Source of the DNA: Pseudomonadota bacterium
GTDB taxonomy: Bacteria; Chloroflexota; UBA5177; JAJPKF01
Assembly (NCBI GenBank): GCA_021323865.1
Contig: JAJPKF010000012.1
Location: 186,001 to 250,000 of the forward strand
Direction: 5' to 3'
Length of the DNA stretch: 64,000 nucleotides
Positions 37,138 through 46,545 of this stretch are shown piece by piece (positions within the stretch are counted from its first letter, which is position 1; every line of letters starts with the position of its first letter). A program made the position numbers and the translations under genes. The notes under the pieces were generated by a model. It saw only the letters and a program-made list of their open reading frames with translations. It was not told the origin of the DNA and did no database searches.

Positions 37138-37439
37138 CAGCTCTTCTCTCGATTGGAAGCTTTCTCCGAAAGGGCCTTGATGGTCGCCGTCACGGCGGTT
37201 ACGTAACCGAACGCCACGGATGCCGGCCGAACCACGGAACCACTGACGAAGCGTCCGGTTTCCTGGACCTCTTGCAGTGTTTCCTTGGCTGAGCCACTGA
37301 CCGTCTTCACCTCACCCTTGACCTCTTTGACCAGACGGATGATGATCCAGCCGGCGTAGGCCAGAAAGGCGAAGGCGATGAGAGACAGCAGTGCCGCCAG
37401 GATGAGGATGACGTCGCCAATGCCCTGCAGGACTCCCAT
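37137..37439 (-). CDS. Small membrane protein with apolar N-terminus and amphipathic tail
   Basis: The 100-residue protein opens with one to two membrane helices (VILILAALLSLIAFAFLAYAGWIIIRLV, residues 10-37). A charged, Ser/Thr/Glu-rich segment of about 35 residues follows (KEVKGEVKTVSGSAKETLQEVQE) with coiled-coil character, resembling DUF948 or YtxH-like envelope proteins. No function can be assigned. It forms a two-gene coupled unit with the downstream membrane gene. The ribosome site AGGAGGAAAG lies just upstream on the minus strand. Confidence 0.6.
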   Translation of the reverse strand: MGVLQGIGDVILILAALLSLIAFAFLAYAGWIIIRLVKEVKGEVKTVSGSAKETLQEVQETGRFVSGSVVRPASVAFGYVTAVTATIKALSEKASNREKS

Positions 37440-37565
37440 CGCTTTCCTCCTGAGCCGGGCGATTGCTCAGTAATTGTCGCAAGTCTCGCGCCCCAACGAA
37501 CGGGAGGCACATGCAAGGTTCGAGCCCGCCGGCTTCCTGAATGGTCCTAGACCTGCCGAGATGCC

Positions 37566-38930
37566 ATGAGATTGGGTAGAGATAATCGAAGGCAGCGGGA
37601 GGAGCGATTGCACGGAATCGACTGGCCGGCCGTGGCGCGCAGCGTGGAGCGTCATCTCCAGATTCTGATCGGGTTCGACACCACGAATCCTCCCGGTAAT
37701 GAGCTGGCCTGTGTCCAGTACATCGCCGATGTCCTGGCAGAAGCCGGCTATGATCCCATCGTTCTGGAGTCGGCGCCCCAGCGAGGCAACGTCGTCGCTC
37801 GATTCAAGGGCACCGGAGAGAAGCCGCCTCTCTTGATCTACGGCCATGTGGACGTCGTCACCGCTGAGGCAGACAAGTGGCGGCATCCGCCCTTCGCCGC
37901 CGACCTCGACGAGGGATGCGTCTGGGGTCGCGGCGCTCTCGATATGAAGGACATGGTTGCCTACGAGATCCAGTGCATGGAGCTGCTTGCGCGCGAGAAC
38001 CCGTCGCTCAAGCGCGATGTCATCTTTGCGGCAACCGCCGACGAGGAAGTGGGGGGAAAGCTGGGAGCAGGCTGGTTGGTGGAGAACCACAAGGATCTCA
38101 TCCTCGCTGAGTACGGGCTCAGCGAAGGGGCTGGATCAACACTCCAGGTCGCAGGAAAGCGCTTCTATGGAGTTCGGACGGCAGAGAAGGGGTCGTCCCG
38201 GTTCGCACTGCGAGCCGTTGGTCAGCCGGGCCACGGCTCCATCCCAAAGCGGGAGACCTCCGTCCACGTCCTGGCCCGGGCGGTCGAGGCCCTCTACGAG
38301 CACCGTCTCCCCCTACACCTGACGCAGACCACGATTCGCTATGCCACGACCCTGGCGGAGGCGGTGGGACTCGATGTGAGCTCCGGATTGACGGAAGCGG
38401 TTCTCGACGATATTGCGTCGCGTCTTCCCTCGGATCTCGCCCGTAGTCTCCAGGCCGTGGTTCGCAACACCGCCGTCCCGACAGGGCTTCGCGCCGGGAC
38501 CAAGATCAACGTCATCCCCAGCGAGGCGGAGGCGTGGGTCGATGCGCGCATCGTTCCTGGAGAAACCCCGGAATCCCTGTTCCGCGAAGTTCGGGCGGTG
38601 ATTGGCGACGGGTGCCAGATTACGCCCATAGATGAGGGGCTGCCTCAGGAGTCCGAAGCCGGCGATGCGCTCTATCAGCTGATCGAGCGCGTCGTGCAGC
38701 GTCACGATCCCGGATCGGAAGTCGTCCCGGTGATGCTGAGTGGAGCGACTGACGCCCGTTGGGTCAGTCGGATGGGCACCAAGTGCCTCGGCTTCAGCCC
38801 CCTGGCCCTCCCCCAGGACTTCTCCACCGAAGGCCTTGTCCATGGGCATGACGAACGAGTCCCAAGTGCCGGACTTGCGTGGGGCGCCCAGGTGTTCTAC
38901 GAGATCGTGCGGGAGTTCGCCGCCCTCTGA
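37566..38930 (+). CDS. M20 family zinc peptidase (ArgE/DapE/CPG2-like)
   Basis: The 454-residue metallopeptidase has the M20 motifs: LIYGHVDVV with the first zinc His, GRGALDMKDMVA with the bridging Asp, ATADEEVGGKLGAG with the catalytic Glu pair, and GLVHGHDERVP with the last zinc His. The dimerisation lid contains RAVGQPGHGSIP. LSGATDARW near the C-terminus is typical of carboxypeptidase-like members. There is no signal peptide, so it is cytosolic. It probably cleaves a small N-acyl amino acid or dipeptide; the substrate is unknown. It diverges from the small membrane genes. Confidence 0.85.
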   Translation: MRLGRDNRRQREERLHGIDWPAVARSVERHLQILIGFDTTNPPGNELACVQYIADVLAEAGYDPIVLESAPQRGNVVARFKGTGEKPPLLIYGHVDVVTAEADKWRHPPFAADLDEGCVWGRGALDMKDMVAYEIQCMELLARENPSLKRDVIFAATADEEVGGKLGAGWLVENHKDLILAEYGLSEGAGSTLQVAGKRFYGVRTAEKGSSRFALRAVGQPGHGSIPKRETSVHVLARAVEALYEHRLPLHLTQTTIRYATTLAEAVGLDVSSGLTEAVLDDIASRLPSDLARSLQAVVRNTAVPTGLRAGTKINVIPSEAEAWVDARIVPGETPESLFREVRAVIGDGCQITPIDEGLPQESEAGDALYQLIERVVQRHDPGSEVVPVMLSGATDARWVSRMGTKCLGFSPLALPQDFSTEGLVHGHDERVPSAGLAWGAQVFYEIVREFAAL

Positions 38931-38933
38931 CGC

Positions 38934-40916
38934 TTAGTCCTGGTTCAGGCTCCCGCCGACGCGGCGCCGCCTTCGAAACACAACGGCTCCGCCGAGGATG
39001 AGGAGCAGCCCAGCGACACCGTAGATTGCTCCGGCCGGCGACTCCACAGATCTCCCGTGTCGTCTGCTCCTCGCCGGGCCAGGACGCGACGGGGTGGTAC
39101 GGACGGCACTCCCACTGCCGAATGCAGGACGTTCGGCCGGAGGATGCCTCAGTGGAAAGTGCTTCCCACCACTGAGGATCACGATCTGGCTGTCGCGACG
39201 GATCCGCGTGGATACGGATACGGCAAACCTGCCCGCGTGGTCGGTGACGGCCAGCATGGGCTGCGCGTTGGAGGACCGGGTCACATAGACCTGCATCACT
39301 CGATGGGCCGGCCCCGTTCCGAGCAGGTACGACCGATCCTTGAAATGCACCAAGAACGCGGTCCACCGCCCCGACCGCAGGACACTCCCCTGTGAGGGTG
39401 GTCCCATGAGCCGGGCTATTCGATCCTGAAAGCTGGCCTGAGCCATGTAGACGTCCGTGTAGTTGCTCGGCGTCACGGTGTCCACCCAGGGCAGGCGATA
39501 CAGCCGGCCCGGCGCCACAGGCGGGGATATCACGAACGCGGCCGCCGTCCAGTCATAGGTCGCCGGGATGCCCGCGGTGGCAAGCTTCCTTCCCAAGTCG
39601 ACTCGTTCGGCATGGAGCCGCCCAAGCAGCGCGCGCAAGCGCCCTGCTCTTGGGATGACCAAATCGACGACCTGAGGCCCGGGAGGGGATGCAATGCCGG
39701 CAAGACCGGGCCAGCCGCCCAGCGGGTCGAGGATCTGCGGCACTTGCTTCCACAGATAGTGAGATGCCTCGCCTTGATAGGAGGCTAGGGGATCGGACCC
39801 CTGACCGCTCCACCCATATGGATCGGTCGGATGGCAGTTGTGAAAGACGGTGAAGTGCAAGTGCGGGCCCGTTGAGTGGCCGGTATCCCCACTGGTCGCA
39901 ATCTCCTGTCCGGACCTCACCCGCTGCCCCGTGTGGACCCGGATGCGGCTCAAATGCCCGTACAGGGTCACATACCCGCCACCGTGATCGATGAGCACCA
40001 TCTTCCCGTATCCGGTGACACGTTGGCCGGGGTAGTTCCAGCCGGCGAAGATGACCCGCCCGGCGGCCGCAGCATAGACGGGCTGATACACCAAACCAAA
40101 ATCGTAGCCGTTGTGACCGTCGTAGTACAGATACTGCCGCAAGGCGTCGGACCAGTACGCCGGAAAGTCCGGGGCCATGCCGAACCGGGCATTGAACGGT
40201 ACCGACGGTGCGCGAACTCCATTCGCCAGGACAATGAGCCCGTCCCGGGCGAAGTCGGGCAGGTCGTGATCGAAATAGGAGTATAGCTCCACAAAACCGT
40301 GGTACGGCGGAACCAGAAATGGCGCTCGTTGCGGCCACAGCTGTGGCGTGCAGTTGATGGGGCTGATCGTGTTTTCTACGTCAAGCGCCGGTGAGGGAGG
40401 AAGTGGGACACTCCTCGGCATCACGGATCTGTGCACGAGATGCAGCTCAACTCCCGAAAGAATGGCCGACTCGATTCGTCGGCGGTTCCCCAAGGAATGC
40501 TTCCCTATAACCGCCGCCGCGGGTGGCGTGACGACGGATTTCGGGCTGCCCGTTGCATGATGGCTCCGGTGATGAGAAGTGGAATGATGGCCGTGAGCCA
40601 TTCGTGTCGGGCCTACCTCCGGTCGAGGGGTGGGCCTGGGCCGAGTCGCCTTCGGCTTCGGTCGCGGCGTTCGTGTCACCCGTGTCGGCGTAGGCGAGAT
40701 CGAGCGGGTCGGCACGACCGTCGGAGTACGCGAGGCGGTTGCCGTGGCCGTGGCGCTGGGCGTGCCGGCTGATTCGGGAGAAGGCACGGGCGAGACCGTC
40801 GCCGCAATAGGAGCCCCGAGCGTTCCTGAGCCTCCGGCGGCAGCGGGGCTGGACAGCAGCACTAGAAGGATGCCGGCAACGACACCCGCCCGGCAGGGAA
40901 GCCGCACTCTATGCAT
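38934..40916 (-). CDS. Secreted M23 family metallopeptidase with C-terminal membrane anchor
   Basis: The 660-residue protein has a signal peptide (residues 1-28, ending in AAAGG), a Pro/Thr-rich linker of about 95 residues, and a LytM/M23 domain around residues 255-365. The zinc ligands are HNGYDFG (about 267-273, H-x(3)-D) and GPHLHFTVFHN. A long C-terminal region of beta-rich character follows. It ends in one membrane segment (GVAGLLLILGGAVVF) and a basic RRRRRVGG tail. It therefore probably sits on the outer face as a peptidoglycan or peptide hydrolase or scaffold. The C-terminal anchor resembles sorting-like tails, but no LPXTG motif is seen. Confidence 0.82.
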   Translation of the reverse strand: MHRVRLPCRAGVVAGILLVLLSSPAAAGGSGTLGAPIAATVSPVPSPESAGTPSATATATASRTPTVVPTRSISPTPTRVTRTPRPKPKATRPRPTPRPEVGPTRMAHGHHSTSHHRSHHATGSPKSVVTPPAAAVIGKHSLGNRRRIESAILSGVELHLVHRSVMPRSVPLPPSPALDVENTISPINCTPQLWPQRAPFLVPPYHGFVELYSYFDHDLPDFARDGLIVLANGVRAPSVPFNARFGMAPDFPAYWSDALRQYLYYDGHNGYDFGLVYQPVYAAAAGRVIFAGWNYPGQRVTGYGKMVLIDHGGGYVTLYGHLSRIRVHTGQRVRSGQEIATSGDTGHSTGPHLHFTVFHNCHPTDPYGWSGQGSDPLASYQGEASHYLWKQVPQILDPLGGWPGLAGIASPPGPQVVDLVIPRAGRLRALLGRLHAERVDLGRKLATAGIPATYDWTAAAFVISPPVAPGRLYRLPWVDTVTPSNYTDVYMAQASFQDRIARLMGPPSQGSVLRSGRWTAFLVHFKDRSYLLGTGPAHRVMQVYVTRSSNAQPMLAVTDHAGRFAVSVSTRIRRDSQIVILSGGKHFPLRHPPAERPAFGSGSAVRTTPSRPGPARSRRHGRSVESPAGAIYGVAGLLLILGGAVVFRRRRRVGGSLNQD

Positions 40917-41025
40917 GCACTATTTTCCCAACCGAGCGTGCATCAAGGACGGTGCCGCCCTGCGCGGATAAACGGCTTTCGTCAGCCGGGTGTCTGCACC
41001 CTCGCCGCCGACTGCGCGACCGGCC

Positions 41026-41793
41026 TCAGGCGCCCACCGCGTGGTAGCCGGCGTCGACAAACACTACATCGCCCGTCACTCCGCTACTCAGGTCGCTCAG
41101 CAGAAAGACCGCAGCATTGCCGATCTCATCCAAGGTGACGTCCCGGCGGAGCGGAGCTACCTCGCGTGCCCGTTCCTGGAACGAGCGGAAGCCACTGATC
41201 CCCCGGGCCGCAAGGGTATTCACGGGCCCGGCCGAGATCGCGTTGACTCGGACGCCGTCCGGTCCTAAATCGTAGGCAAGATAGCGGACGATGTTCTCCA
41301 GCGCCGCCTTTGCCACGGCCATGACGTTGTAGGAAGGAAACGCCCGTTCGGAGGCAATGTAGGTCATGGTCACAATGCTGCCGCCAGTGCTGAGAAGCGG
41401 CAAAGCGGCCCTCGTCACCCCGATCAGGGAGTACGCGCTGAAGTCGAGGGCAAAGGAGAACCCCTCCCGGGAGATGTCGACGAAACGGCCGCTGATATCT
41501 TCCTTGCGGGCATGCGCAACGGAATGCACCACGAAATCAATAGAGCCCCACCGGTCGCCGGCGGCGGCGAAGGCGCCGCCGATCTCCTCGTCCGAGGTTA
41601 AATCGCCCGGAACCAGGAGTGGCGGGTGGGCCAGCTCATCCGCCAGCTGTCGAACGTTTCGCTCCAGACGCTCAGTGAAACCGATCGCGAGCTCAGCGCC
41701 TTCCTCATCCAGGCGCTTGCAGATTCCCCAGGCGATGCTGTTCTTGTTCGCAAGTCCGAAGACGACCCCCCGCTTTCCGTCGAAAAGACCCAT
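41026..41793 (-). CDS. fabI: Enoyl-[acyl-carrier-protein] reductase FabI
   Basis: FabI reduces trans-2-enoyl-ACP with NADH in fatty acid elongation. It is a short-chain dehydrogenase with GLANKNSIAWGICKRL near the N-terminus, the VHSVAHA segment, and the family active-site spacing Y-x(6)-K seen as YNVMAVAKAALE, with an upstream Tyr in FSAYSLIGVTRAALP. RVNAISAGPVNTLAARGI is the signature for FabI. The start at MGLFDGKRG is preferred over an ATG 27 bases upstream. The 255-residue length is normal. It is divergent from the DUF6391-like gene. Confidence 0.94.
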   Translation of the reverse strand: MGLFDGKRGVVFGLANKNSIAWGICKRLDEEGAELAIGFTERLERNVRQLADELAHPPLLVPGDLTSDEEIGGAFAAAGDRWGSIDFVVHSVAHARKEDISGRFVDISREGFSFALDFSAYSLIGVTRAALPLLSTGGSIVTMTYIASERAFPSYNVMAVAKAALENIVRYLAYDLGPDGVRVNAISAGPVNTLAARGISGFRSFQERAREVAPLRRDVTLDEIGNAAVFLLSDLSSGVTGDVVFVDAGYHAVGA

Positions 41794-41910
41794 GCATTCC
41801 TCCCCGCTGCATGATGGCACGTGCTCTGCCCAGATTCAGGCTCCGTGATAGCATTGGTCGCGAAGCGGTGCCCGTGTGCTGCTTCGCATTTTCATGTTTC
41901 CGGAGTACCG

Positions 41911-42408
41911 ATGATCGACTGGGCGGTGCTGGGTGCGGTCGGGCACCGCGTTAGGACGAATCACGCCTTGGAGCATGCGACCATCACGATCCTGAGCGGA
42001 CGGTTCAGCCACGTGACGCTGCGCGGGAGGTCAAATCGGCATGGGTTCTACGTGATGGGCGAAGTGCCCCGAGACGAAGTGAGCAGCGCTGCATCGGATG
42101 CGCTGCAGCGGCTCAATGCCGGCCAGTCGGAGCTTGCCGTTCACCCGTTTTGCGGAACCAACCTGGCCGTCAGCGGCACGCTCGCCGGTCTCGCCTCGGC
42201 CATCGCCGCCCGCGCCAACCGCAGAGACGGGGCGTACCCCATGGCAATACTTGCCGGTCTGCTGGCAGTGCTGGTTGCGCAGCCCCTCGGTATCTGGACT
42301 CAACGTCACCTGACCACGCAGAGTGACGTACGAGGGCTCCGGATCGTGGATGTCGAAACGAAGCGCTTCTTGGGCAAGAAGCTGCACTTCGTGCACACAA
42401 CGTTCTAG
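41911..42408 (+). CDS. DUF6391-like membrane protein
   Basis: The 165-residue protein starts RTNHALEHATITILSGRF, a pattern I associate with the DUF6391 family; this is from memory and tentative. One or two hydrophobic segments lie near residues 88-130 (FCGTNLAVSGTLAGLASAIAA and YPMAILAGLLAVLVAQPLGIW), followed by a beta-strand-like tail (LRIVDVETKRFLGKKLHFVHT). The family has no known function. The ATG at 41911 is chosen because the earlier start at 41821 gives a chain of low similarity. hppA lies 100 bases downstream in the same direction. Confidence 0.6.
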   Translation: MIDWAVLGAVGHRVRTNHALEHATITILSGRFSHVTLRGRSNRHGFYVMGEVPRDEVSSAASDALQRLNAGQSELAVHPFCGTNLAVSGTLAGLASAIAARANRRDGAYPMAILAGLLAVLVAQPLGIWTQRHLTTQSDVRGLRIVDVETKRFLGKKLHFVHTTF

Positions 42409-42508
42409 CGTGTTTTGGCCTCCACAGAGGCCACGCCTCACCGGCTGAGCCGGTCGGCGGGATGTTGGGTTCGGGCCTAGGTCCGGATCGGGGAGGTTAC
42501 CGGAGTCA

Positions 42509-44566
42509 ATGAAGGGTATCGTTCTGCTCCTCGTGTTTCTCGGCGCATTCGCGGCCATTGCCTATGGCGCCGCGCTCACTGCCTGGATTCTCAGGCAGCC
42601 CGCGGGTACGGACCGCATGCGCCAAATCCAGAGCGCAATTCAGGAAGGCGCCGCCGCCTACCTGAACCGGCAATATATCGTTATCGCAATCATCGGCGCC
42701 GTCGTCGCAGTATTGCTGGCGATCTTCATCCAGGGCGAAGCGCGGGGAGATCCAGGGCACATCCTGACTGCGGTTCTCTTTATCATTGGAGCCGCCTGTT
42801 CGGCCGCGGCAGGCTATGCCGGAATGAACGTCGCGGTGCGCTCGAATGTGCGGGTTGCCCAAGCAGCGACTGTCGGACTGGGACCCGCCATGCAGATGGC
42901 GTTTCGTGGCGGAGCGGTAACGGGGTTCTTCGTCGTGGGTCTGGCCCTCTTGGCGGTGGTCTTTTCCTACGCCGTTTGGGGCCAGGGGCACGCGGCCGGG
43001 CCTGAGCCGCTAGTGGGACTGGCGTTCGGAGCCAGCCTGATCTCAGTGTTTGCCCGGTTGGGCGGAGGCATCTACACGAAGGCAGCGGACGTCGGGGCCG
43101 ATCTTGTCGGCAAGGTGGAGGCGGGAATCCCCGAGGACGATCCCCGCAATCCGGCCGTGATCGCCGATAACGTCGGCGACAACGTGGGTGACGACGCCGG
43201 CATGGCCGCCGATCTGTTTGAGACCTATGTCGTCACCTCGGTCGCGGCAATGTTGCTCGGTTTCCTGGCCTTCACCGGCACGCAGCGTTTGCACGCCATC
43301 CTCGTCCCGCTGCTCATTGGGGCCGGATCGATCCTCGCCTCAATCGTGGGAAGCTTCGTGGTGCGCGTGATCGGGGGACGCGTCATGGCCGGCCTTTACA
43401 TGGGCCTCGGTCTGACCGGGGTTATCTCAGCCCTGTTGTTCATCCCCATTACCGGCCTGCTGCACGACCAGTGGCGCTACTATGCGGACGCCATCGTGGG
43501 TCTGCTCATCACCGTCGCCATCTTCGCCATCACGGAGTTCTATACCTCGGCCTCCTTCGCTCCCACGAAGGGCATCTCCGCCGCGTCGGTCACAGGGCAC
43601 GCGACCAACATCATCTCGGGATTGGCTGTCGGCATGCAGGCCACTGCCATGCCGGTCATTGTCATCGCTATCGGCATCGTGGTTTCCTTCTCGGTCGCCC
43701 CCGTCGGGCACGGCATCTACGGGGTGGCCATCGCGGTTGTGGCCATGCTCTCCCTGACCGGATTCATCGTGACCCTAGATGCCTTCGGCCCCATCACCGA
43801 TAACGCCGGCGGCATCGCTGAGATGGCGGAGCTTCCCCATGAAGCGCGCGAGGTCACTGATCCGCTCGACGCCGTGGGTAACACCACAAAGGCGGTAACC
43901 AAGGGCTACGCGATCGGCTCTGCCGGGCTCGCGGCACTGGTGCTCTTCGCGTCCTATACACAGGTCGTCAGCTCCCATGTGCACGGCCTGGTACTGTTCG
44001 ATCTGAGTGATCCGTACGTGATCGCGGGGCTCTTCATCGGCGGCTTGCTGCCCTTCCTCTTTGGGTCGCTCGCCATCCAGGCAGTGGGACAGGCGGCCGA
44101 GCAGGTGGTCATGGAGGTCCGGCGCCAGTTCCGGGAGATCAAGGGGATCATGGAAGGCACCACCCGGCCGGATTACGCGCGGGCGGTCAACATCGTCACC
44201 GCGTCGGCCCAGCAGAAGATGATCCTTCCGGGGCTCATCCCGGTCGCGGCTCCGATCATTGTCGGCTTCGTCCTTGGCTATCGAGCGCTGGGAGGCATGT
44301 TAATCGGGTCCATCGTGACTGGGCTCTTCCTCGCGATTCAGATGACTTCGGGCGGCGGTGCCTGGGACAATGCCAAGAAATACATTGAGGATGGCCACTA
44401 CGGTGGCAAGGGGACCGATGCCCATGCCGCGTCGGTCACCGGCGATACCGTGGGCGATCCATACAAGGACACCGCCGGTCCTGCCATCAACCCCATGATC
44501 AAGATCGTCAATATCGTGGCGCTCCTCATCGCTCCCCTAGTAGTCGCTCACCACATCTGGGGCTGA
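42509..44566 (+). CDS. hppA: K+-independent H+-translocating pyrophosphatase
   Basis: The integral membrane enzyme hydrolyses PPi and exports protons. It has about 16 membrane helices in 685 residues. Conserved catalytic loops are [39 protein letters not shown] (about residues 193-231), [12 protein letters not shown] and [23 protein letters not shown]. The K+ site reads [17 protein letters not shown], with Lys at the position that is Ala in K+-dependent enzymes. It is therefore of the K+-independent type and probably pumps protons. It recovers energy from PPi, which may also serve the PPi-type phosphofructokinase at 35.7 kb. hemB follows 8 bases downstream. Confidence 0.93.
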   Translation: MKGIVLLLVFLGAFAAIAYGAALTAWILRQPAGTDRMRQIQSAIQEGAAAYLNRQYIVIAIIGAVVAVLLAIFIQGEARGDPGHILTAVLFIIGAACSAAAGYAGMNVAVRSNVRVAQAATVGLGPAMQMAFRGGAVTGFFVVGLALLAVVFSYAVWGQGHAAGPEPLVGLAFGASLISVFARLGGGIYTKAADVGADLVGKVEAGIPEDDPRNPAVIADNVGDNVGDDAGMAADLFETYVVTSVAAMLLGFLAFTGTQRLHAILVPLLIGAGSILASIVGSFVVRVIGGRVMAGLYMGLGLTGVISALLFIPITGLLHDQWRYYADAIVGLLITVAIFAITEFYTSASFAPTKGISAASVTGHATNIISGLAVGMQATAMPVIVIAIGIVVSFSVAPVGHGIYGVAIAVVAMLSLTGFIVTLDAFGPITDNAGGIAEMAELPHEAREVTDPLDAVGNTTKAVTKGYAIGSAGLAALVLFASYTQVVSSHVHGLVLFDLSDPYVIAGLFIGGLLPFLFGSLAIQAVGQAAEQVVMEVRRQFREIKGIMEGTTRPDYARAVNIVTASAQQKMILPGLIPVAAPIIVGFVLGYRALGGMLIGSIVTGLFLAIQMTSGGGAWDNAKKYIEDGHYGGKGTDAHAASVTGDTVGDPYKDTAGPAINPMIKIVNIVALLIAPLVVAHHIWG

Positions 44567-44574
44567 GCGACTCG

Positions 44575-45543
44575 ATGGGCTTCCCGGCCGAGCGGCCACG
44601 ACGGCTGAGGCGCTCGGCATCGTTGCGGCGCTTGGTCGCCGAAACCCGGCTGAGCATCGACAGCTTGGTGTATCCCCTGTTCGTTCACGAGGCCCTGGAG
44701 CCGCAACCGATTCCTTCTATGCCAGGACAGCAGCGTTGGCCCGTCTCAGGCGTCGTGGAGGAGGTGCGTCGGGCGAAGCAATTGGGGATATCGGCCGTCA
44801 TCCTGTTTGGGGTTCCTGCCCAAAAAGACGAGCTTGGCTCTCAGGCATACGATCCAGACGGTGTGGTCCAACGCGCGGTTCGAGCCATCAAGCACCACCT
44901 CCCCGATGTCATCGTCTTCGCCGATACCTGCCTCGACGAGTACACGAGTCACGGTCACTGCGGAGTCCTGAAGGATGGTGAGGTCGATAACGATGCGACG
45001 CTGGAGGTTCTCATCCGGACCGCCCTTTCGCAGGCGACGGCCGGCGCTGATTTCGTGGCGCCGAGTGACATGATGGACGGCAGGGTCGGCGCCATTCGCG
45101 CCGCCCTGGAAGAGTCGGGTTTCTCCGGGACCGGAATCCTGGCGTACTCGGCCAAATACGCGTCCAGCTTTTATGGACCCTTCCGGGAAGCAGCCGACAG
45201 CAGCCCCGAATTTGGCGACAGACGCGGCTATCAGATGGACTTTCGGAATGCCAGAGAGGCCCTGCGGGAGGGGACCCTGGATGTGCAAGAGGGTGCCGAT
45301 ATTCTCATGGTCAAACCGGCTCTCGCATATCTGGACATCGTCCGTCTATTTCGGGAACATTTTTCGGTACCGATCGCGGCGTACAACGTGAGCGGCGAAT
45401 ACTCGATGCTCAAAGCCGCCGCCGCCCGCGGATGGATCGATGAAGAGGCGACGATGGTGGAGGTGGTCGGCTCGATCGCTCGGGCCGGCGCCGACATCAT
45501 CCTGACGTATCATGCGCTGGAGCTGGCCCAGGCTCTGGCGTAA
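44575..45543 (+). CDS. hemB: Porphobilinogen synthase (delta-aminolevulinic acid dehydratase)
   Basis: HemB condenses two 5-aminolevulinate molecules to porphobilinogen. The metal segment ADTCLDEYTSHGHCGVL has two Cys and an Asp, a partial version of the three-Cys zinc site, as is common in actinobacterial-like enzymes. VAPSDMMDGRVGAIR and YSAKYASSFYGPFREA provide the two Schiff-base Lys regions, and MVKPALAYLDI has the second Lys. The 322-residue length is normal. It is separated from hppA by only 8 bases and may be co-transcribed. It lies 35 kb from hemA. Confidence 0.95.
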   Translation: MGFPAERPRRLRRSASLRRLVAETRLSIDSLVYPLFVHEALEPQPIPSMPGQQRWPVSGVVEEVRRAKQLGISAVILFGVPAQKDELGSQAYDPDGVVQRAVRAIKHHLPDVIVFADTCLDEYTSHGHCGVLKDGEVDNDATLEVLIRTALSQATAGADFVAPSDMMDGRVGAIRAALEESGFSGTGILAYSAKYASSFYGPFREAADSSPEFGDRRGYQMDFRNAREALREGTLDVQEGADILMVKPALAYLDIVRLFREHFSVPIAAYNVSGEYSMLKAAAARGWIDEEATMVEVVGSIARAGADIILTYHALELAQALA

Positions 45544-45567
45544 CGCTCCGGCCCATTTCGACGCGAG

Positions 45568-45573
45568 TATACT
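45568..45573 (+). promoter_or_regulatory. Possible -10 element of the small basic protein gene
   Basis: TATACT is a good -10 hexamer 28 bases before the ATG at 45602. No clear -35 box accompanies it. GGAGG at 45591-45595 provides a ribosome site. Confidence 0.35.
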
Positions 45574-45601
45574 TCAGAAGCCCAAGGCGTGGAGGCCGTT
45601 C

Positions 45602-45763
45602 ATGGCGCACGGTCGCGACAAGCCGAAACGAGAGCAGCGGCGTCCCAAGAAGGCCAAGGCCCCCAAGCATCCCGCTGCCACGCGAGAGCAGCAGGTGATC
45701 GCTCACGTGTCAGGGCAGGACCAGCATCGGTGGAGCACCGAGAACCGCAAGTCGGACGAGTAG
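45602..45763 (+). CDS. Small basic protein of unknown function
   Basis: The 53-residue sequence is dominated by Lys, Arg and Pro (GRDKPKREQRRPKKAKAPKHP), with an Ala/Gln/Ser tail (REQQVIAHVSGQDQHRWSTENRKSDE). Similar short GRDKPKRE proteins occur in other bacteria from memory, so it is probably genuine; the function is unknown, and nucleic-acid binding is only a guess from charge. GGAGG lies just upstream of the ATG. Confidence 0.55.
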   Translation: MAHGRDKPKREQRRPKKAKAPKHPAATREQQVIAHVSGQDQHRWSTENRKSDE

Positions 45764-45775
45764 CTTCCGAGCCGA

Positions 45776-46498
45776 CTACACCGGCCGGTGGACCACGCCT
45801 CGCTGACGGGCCACCTCGAACCCAACGACAGCAGCGGTTGCGGCAGCTCCCAATGAGATCGGGCTCGACCTGCCGTAGGGAATCGATACTCTCGTAATCT
45901 CCCTGTCGGACAGCTGCCGATGAGCCCCACGATGCTCACCGCCGATGATCAGGAAGGCTGGCTGAGTCAGGTCAACCTGGAATAGCGACTGCTCGCCCTT
46001 CGGTTCCAGAAGCAGTATCGTCCAACCGAGTGCCTCGAAATACTCAGCCGCCTCCGCGGCAGTCTTGACCTTGGCGGCCGGCAGAAGCTCTGAGGCGCCT
46101 GCCGAGGCCCGCGTCACGACCGTGAGGGCCGATGTCCAGTCCCGTGGGCCTAAAACCAGGCCCGTCGCACCGGCCAGGTACAGCGAACGGATGGCAGAGC
46201 CGAAATTGTACGGGTCCTCGATCCCGTCCAGCATCGCAACCATTCCTGGCTCGGGGACGTTTCCCAGATCCGCGAGCTCAACAGCTCGGCGCTCTCCAAC
46301 CTCGGCCACGACGCCTGCATGGGAGCGCCCCTTTGCTCTTTCGGCGATCTCCCGTTCGTTCACCTCGTATACCGGCACTCCCGCTGCCGTCGCGAGCTGT
46401 CTTAGCCTCATGTAGCCCCGGGGTAGTCGCTTTCGATTCACCCGAACGCAAAACACTTGACGCCGCCCGCCTTCCAGCGCGGCACAAACAGAGAGCAT
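45776..46498 (-). CDS. TrmH/SpoU-family RNA methyltransferase
   Basis: A SAM-dependent 2'-O-methyltransferase of the SPOUT class. Motif 1 is AMLDGIEDPYNFGSAIRSLYLAG (about residues 88-110, N-x(4)-R), motif 2 FLIIGGEHRGAHR, and motif 3 SIPYGRSSPISLGAAATAAVVGFE, where the usual Asn after S-L is Gly. The N-terminal 75 residues form a small RNA-binding-type domain. It is 240 residues long. rRNA guanosine (RlmB-like) is the likely target, but tRNA is possible. It is read alone on the minus strand. Confidence 0.83.
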   Translation of the reverse strand: MLSVCAALEGGRRQVFCVRVNRKRLPRGYMRLRQLATAAGVPVYEVNEREIAERAKGRSHAGVVAEVGERRAVELADLGNVPEPGMVAMLDGIEDPYNFGSAIRSLYLAGATGLVLGPRDWTSALTVVTRASAGASELLPAAKVKTAAEAAEYFEALGWTILLLEPKGEQSLFQVDLTQPAFLIIGGEHRGAHRQLSDREITRVSIPYGRSSPISLGAAATAAVVGFEVARQRGVVHRPV

Positions 46499-46545
46499 GC
46501 CCTCGACAATGCCCCTCGGTGCTTCCGTGGGGTTGGCCGGGGAGG

